Positions 62,551 through 64,000 of a DNA stretch of 64,000 nt are shown one piece after another. Made by a program: the position numbers and the translations under genes. The stretch lies in the NCBI GenBank assembly GCA_036231565.1, contig JAZAHA010000046.1, positions 51,888-115,887 of the forward strand, in the 5' to 3' direction. Source of the DNA: Maricaulis sp036231565. GTDB lineage: Bacteria > Pseudomonadota > Alphaproteobacteria > Caulobacterales > Maricaulaceae. The notes under the pieces were generated by a model that made no database searches, was not told where the DNA came from, and was given only the letters and a program-made list of their open reading frames with translations. Within the stretch, counting starts at the first letter, position 1; every line of letters begins with the position of its first letter.

Positions 62551-62578
62551 CTCCCCCGGATTGATCAATCCGGGGGAG
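62551..62578 (+). promoter_or_regulatory. 28-base perfect palindrome covering the M28 peptidase ribosome site
   Basis: CTCCCCCGGATT...AATCCGGGGGAG is a perfect inverted repeat with a short centre. The right arm contains GGGGGAG, the only Shine-Dalgarno for ATG 62584, five bases away. In mRNA the hairpin would hide the ribosome site. A terminator reading is less likely, because no clear gene precedes it on this strand. Confidence 0.65.
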
Positions 62579-62583
62579 TTTTC

Positions 62584-63528
62584 ATGCGGTCCATCCTGTT
62601 CAGCGCTGCCGTTTCTGTCGCCGTCTTCACCCAGGCCGGGTGTGCCCAGGAGGCCCCGGCGCTCGATCGCGAGCAATTGCTGGAAGACCTGCGCATCCTG
62701 GCCGCCGACGACATGGAAGGCCGCGAAGTGGCGACCGAAGGCAATGCCCGGGCCCGCGCCTATATCATCGAGCGGCTGGAGGGGATCGGCGTGGGGCCGG
62801 TGAACGGCAGCTACGAGCACAGCTTCACGTTCTCGACGCCGCGCAATCCGGACGACAGCATTACCGGTGTGAACATCCTGGCGCAGGTCGAGGGGACCTC
62901 GGACAGCGAGCGCACCCTCGTCGTCACGGCCCATTACGATCATGAGGGCATGCGCGACGGACAGATCTGGAACGGCGCCGACGACAATGCGTCCGGTGTG
63001 GCCTCGGTGCTCGCCATTGCCGCGGACTTTGTTGCCAACCCGCCCGAGCACGACGTGATCTTCGCCTTCGTCGATGCCGAGGAGCGGGGCCTGCAGGGCG
63101 CGCGCGCCTTCGTCGCCAATCCACCCATCCCGGCGGAGAACATCACCTTCAATCTCAACATGGACATGGTGGCGATGTCGCAGGACCGCATCCTGTGGGC
63201 CGTCGGCACCTATCACTATCCCTTCCTCGTCCCGATGGTCGAAGAGGTCGCCGCGCGCGCCGAAGTGTCGATGCCGATGGGCTATGACGAGCCGACCGAG
63301 GAGCCGGGCGGTGACTGGACGCTGCTGACGGATTCAGGTGCCTTCCACGTCGCCGGCATCCCCTTCATCTATCTCGGCGTCGACTTCCACCCGCACTACC
63401 ACCAGCCGACCGACACCTATGAGAACATGACGCTGGACTTCTTCCAGGACGCCTCCGCCGCCATCCTTGACTTCGCCCGGGAGGCGGATGAGAGGCTGGA
63501 CGAAATCGGCGAAGCCGCGGGGCGGTAG
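62584..63528 (+). CDS. M28 family zinc aminopeptidase, lipoprotein-like
   Basis: 314 residues. Signal peptide with lipobox-like QAGC. Zinc ligands in M28 order are visible: His in VVTAHYDHEG, Asp in IWNGADDNASG, Glu pair in FVDAEERGLQGA, Asp in FNLNMDMVA and His in FHPHYHQPTD. Likely a periplasmic aminopeptidase that trims peptides. The start is fixed by the signal peptide; its ribosome site is inside the hairpin at 62551-62578. Confidence 0.9.
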   Translation: MRSILFSAAVSVAVFTQAGCAQEAPALDREQLLEDLRILAADDMEGREVATEGNARARAYIIERLEGIGVGPVNGSYEHSFTFSTPRNPDDSITGVNILAQVEGTSDSERTLVVTAHYDHEGMRDGQIWNGADDNASGVASVLAIAADFVANPPEHDVIFAFVDAEERGLQGARAFVANPPIPAENITFNLNMDMVAMSQDRILWAVGTYHYPFLVPMVEEVAARAEVSMPMGYDEPTEEPGGDWTLLTDSGAFHVAGIPFIYLGVDFHPHYHQPTDTYENMTLDFFQDASAAILDFAREADERLDEIGEAAGR

Positions 63529-63666
63529 GCCCTTTTCCGCTTCTCCCCTTGTAAGGAGAGTAGGCGTCACCCCCTAAACACCATTCCGCTTTTCCCGGCT
63601 GAAAGCCCGGCGAAGGCCGGGCGGAGTGCCGGGACCTGCGGGAAGCGCATCGCTTGAGGTGATCTC

Positions 63667-63816
63667 CGGTCGGTCCCGGATCCACAGCCTGCCTGTGCAG
63701 GCTGTAGCCTGCGCCCGCGAAAGCGGGTGGCCGGGAGAAACTGAAGTGGTTGTAGTGAATACTTTCGTTTTCCCCGGATTTATTCCGGGGTCTGGTGGCG
63801 TTTCAGGCGCAGGCTC
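63667..63816 (+). repeat. Composite intergenic repeat, copy 2
   Basis: The last 472 bases (63529-64000) have no clear gene. Unit B is at 63667-63701 and unit A at 63773-63816, in the same order and orientation relative to each other as the reverse-strand copy at 18371-18247. The spacer is 71 bases here and 46 in copy 1. Unit A begins CCCGGATTTATTCCGGGG. Further inverted repeats (AAGCCCGGCGAAGGCCGGG at about 63604) precede it. Confidence 0.75.
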
Positions 63817-63992
63817 CTCCAGGCCCCTGTGTGTTGGATGTGTTGTAGGGTGGTTGCGCGAAGGAGGCCGTCAGGCCCCTGGCGCTTGTGACGCCGTGTG
63901 CCGGCTTGGGCCCCTTCGCGCGTGTCTGCGTTCAGCCTGAACAGTTGCACGACGCCGGTTGCAACGGACGTCGCATCACAGGGACAGACCTC

Positions 63993-64000
63993 ATGAGCTT
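63993..64000 (+). CDS. Possible start of a gene cut by the window end
   Basis: ATGAGCTT begins at 63993, preceded by an AGGGACAG that could serve as ribosome site. Only two codons are visible, so nothing can be said about the product. Confidence 0.2.

Noticed and set aside
63626..63940. 104-codon forward frame at the right end
   Set aside because: It runs through the two repeat units and has no domain or convincing ribosome site.

Overview
The window is high-GC DNA from a dimorphic, single-flagellum alphaproteobacterium of the Caulobacterales/Hyphomonadales type; a Maricaulis-like organism fits best. The evidence is the gene set: flbT, flaF, fliX, flbY, a flaEY-like gene and a FlmG-like flagellin glycosyltransferase, together with cckA directly behind flhB. 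Several flagellar operons also carry CtrA-type boxes (TTAA-N7-TTAA) or sigma-54 promoters. I saw no tRNA, rRNA, CRISPR array, insertion sequence or phage gene.

Layout. (1) 1-14.2 kb is a flagellin and flagellin-glycosylation island. It holds pseG, pseC and pseB of pseudaminic acid synthesis, a TPR-glycosyltransferase, a sulfotransferase, flbT/flaF, three flagellins, a flaG-like gene and a flaEY-like gene. (2) 14.2-22 kb has a methyltransferase, then flbY-flgJ-flgI, the divergent fliX, dksA, and the reverse-strand operon flgF-flgG-flgA-flgH. (3) 22-31 kb has fliL-fliM, a DUF6468-like membrane gene, a motE-like gene and a 1,147-residue exported TPR protein, then fliO-fliP divergent from flgB-flgC-fliE. 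(4) 31-37 kb holds three tandem DUF885 lipoprotein paralogues between fliE and fliQ. (5) 37-41.8 kb is fliQ-fliR-flhB-cckA. (6) 41.8-64 kb is general housekeeping: an FMN reductase, DUF305 and DUF5694 proteins, mltF, recA with an SOS box, alaS, a complete ECF41 sigma-factor module with its own promoter, icd, a gluzincin lipoprotein, trmJ, a serine hydrolase, rpsD, a cation/proton antiporter, grxD/bolA and an M28 peptidase.

How the parts work together. Early flagellar genes (fliX, flgB-flgC-fliE, fliO-fliP) sit behind TTAA-N7-TTAA sites, so they look like targets of CtrA, whose activity is controlled by CckA encoded here. Late genes (three flagellins, flgI, flgF) have sigma-54 -24/-12 elements, each with clustered TTGCCGG inverted or direct repeats upstream that resemble FlbD (ftr) enhancer sites. 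FliX, which regulates FlbD in Caulobacter, is encoded at the same junction as flgI. FlbT and FlaF would then tune flagellin translation and secretion, and the Pse enzymes with the TPR-glycosyltransferase would decorate the filament.

The most notable points are: the ECF41 module with an exact TGTCACA-N16-CGTC promoter; the triple DUF885 block splitting the fliE/fliQ neighbourhood; the uncharacterised giant TPR protein coupled to motE; a two-part intergenic repeat present twice in inverted orientation; a near-perfect hairpin burying the ribosome binding site of the M28 peptidase; and a possible sulfated flagellar glycan pathway.
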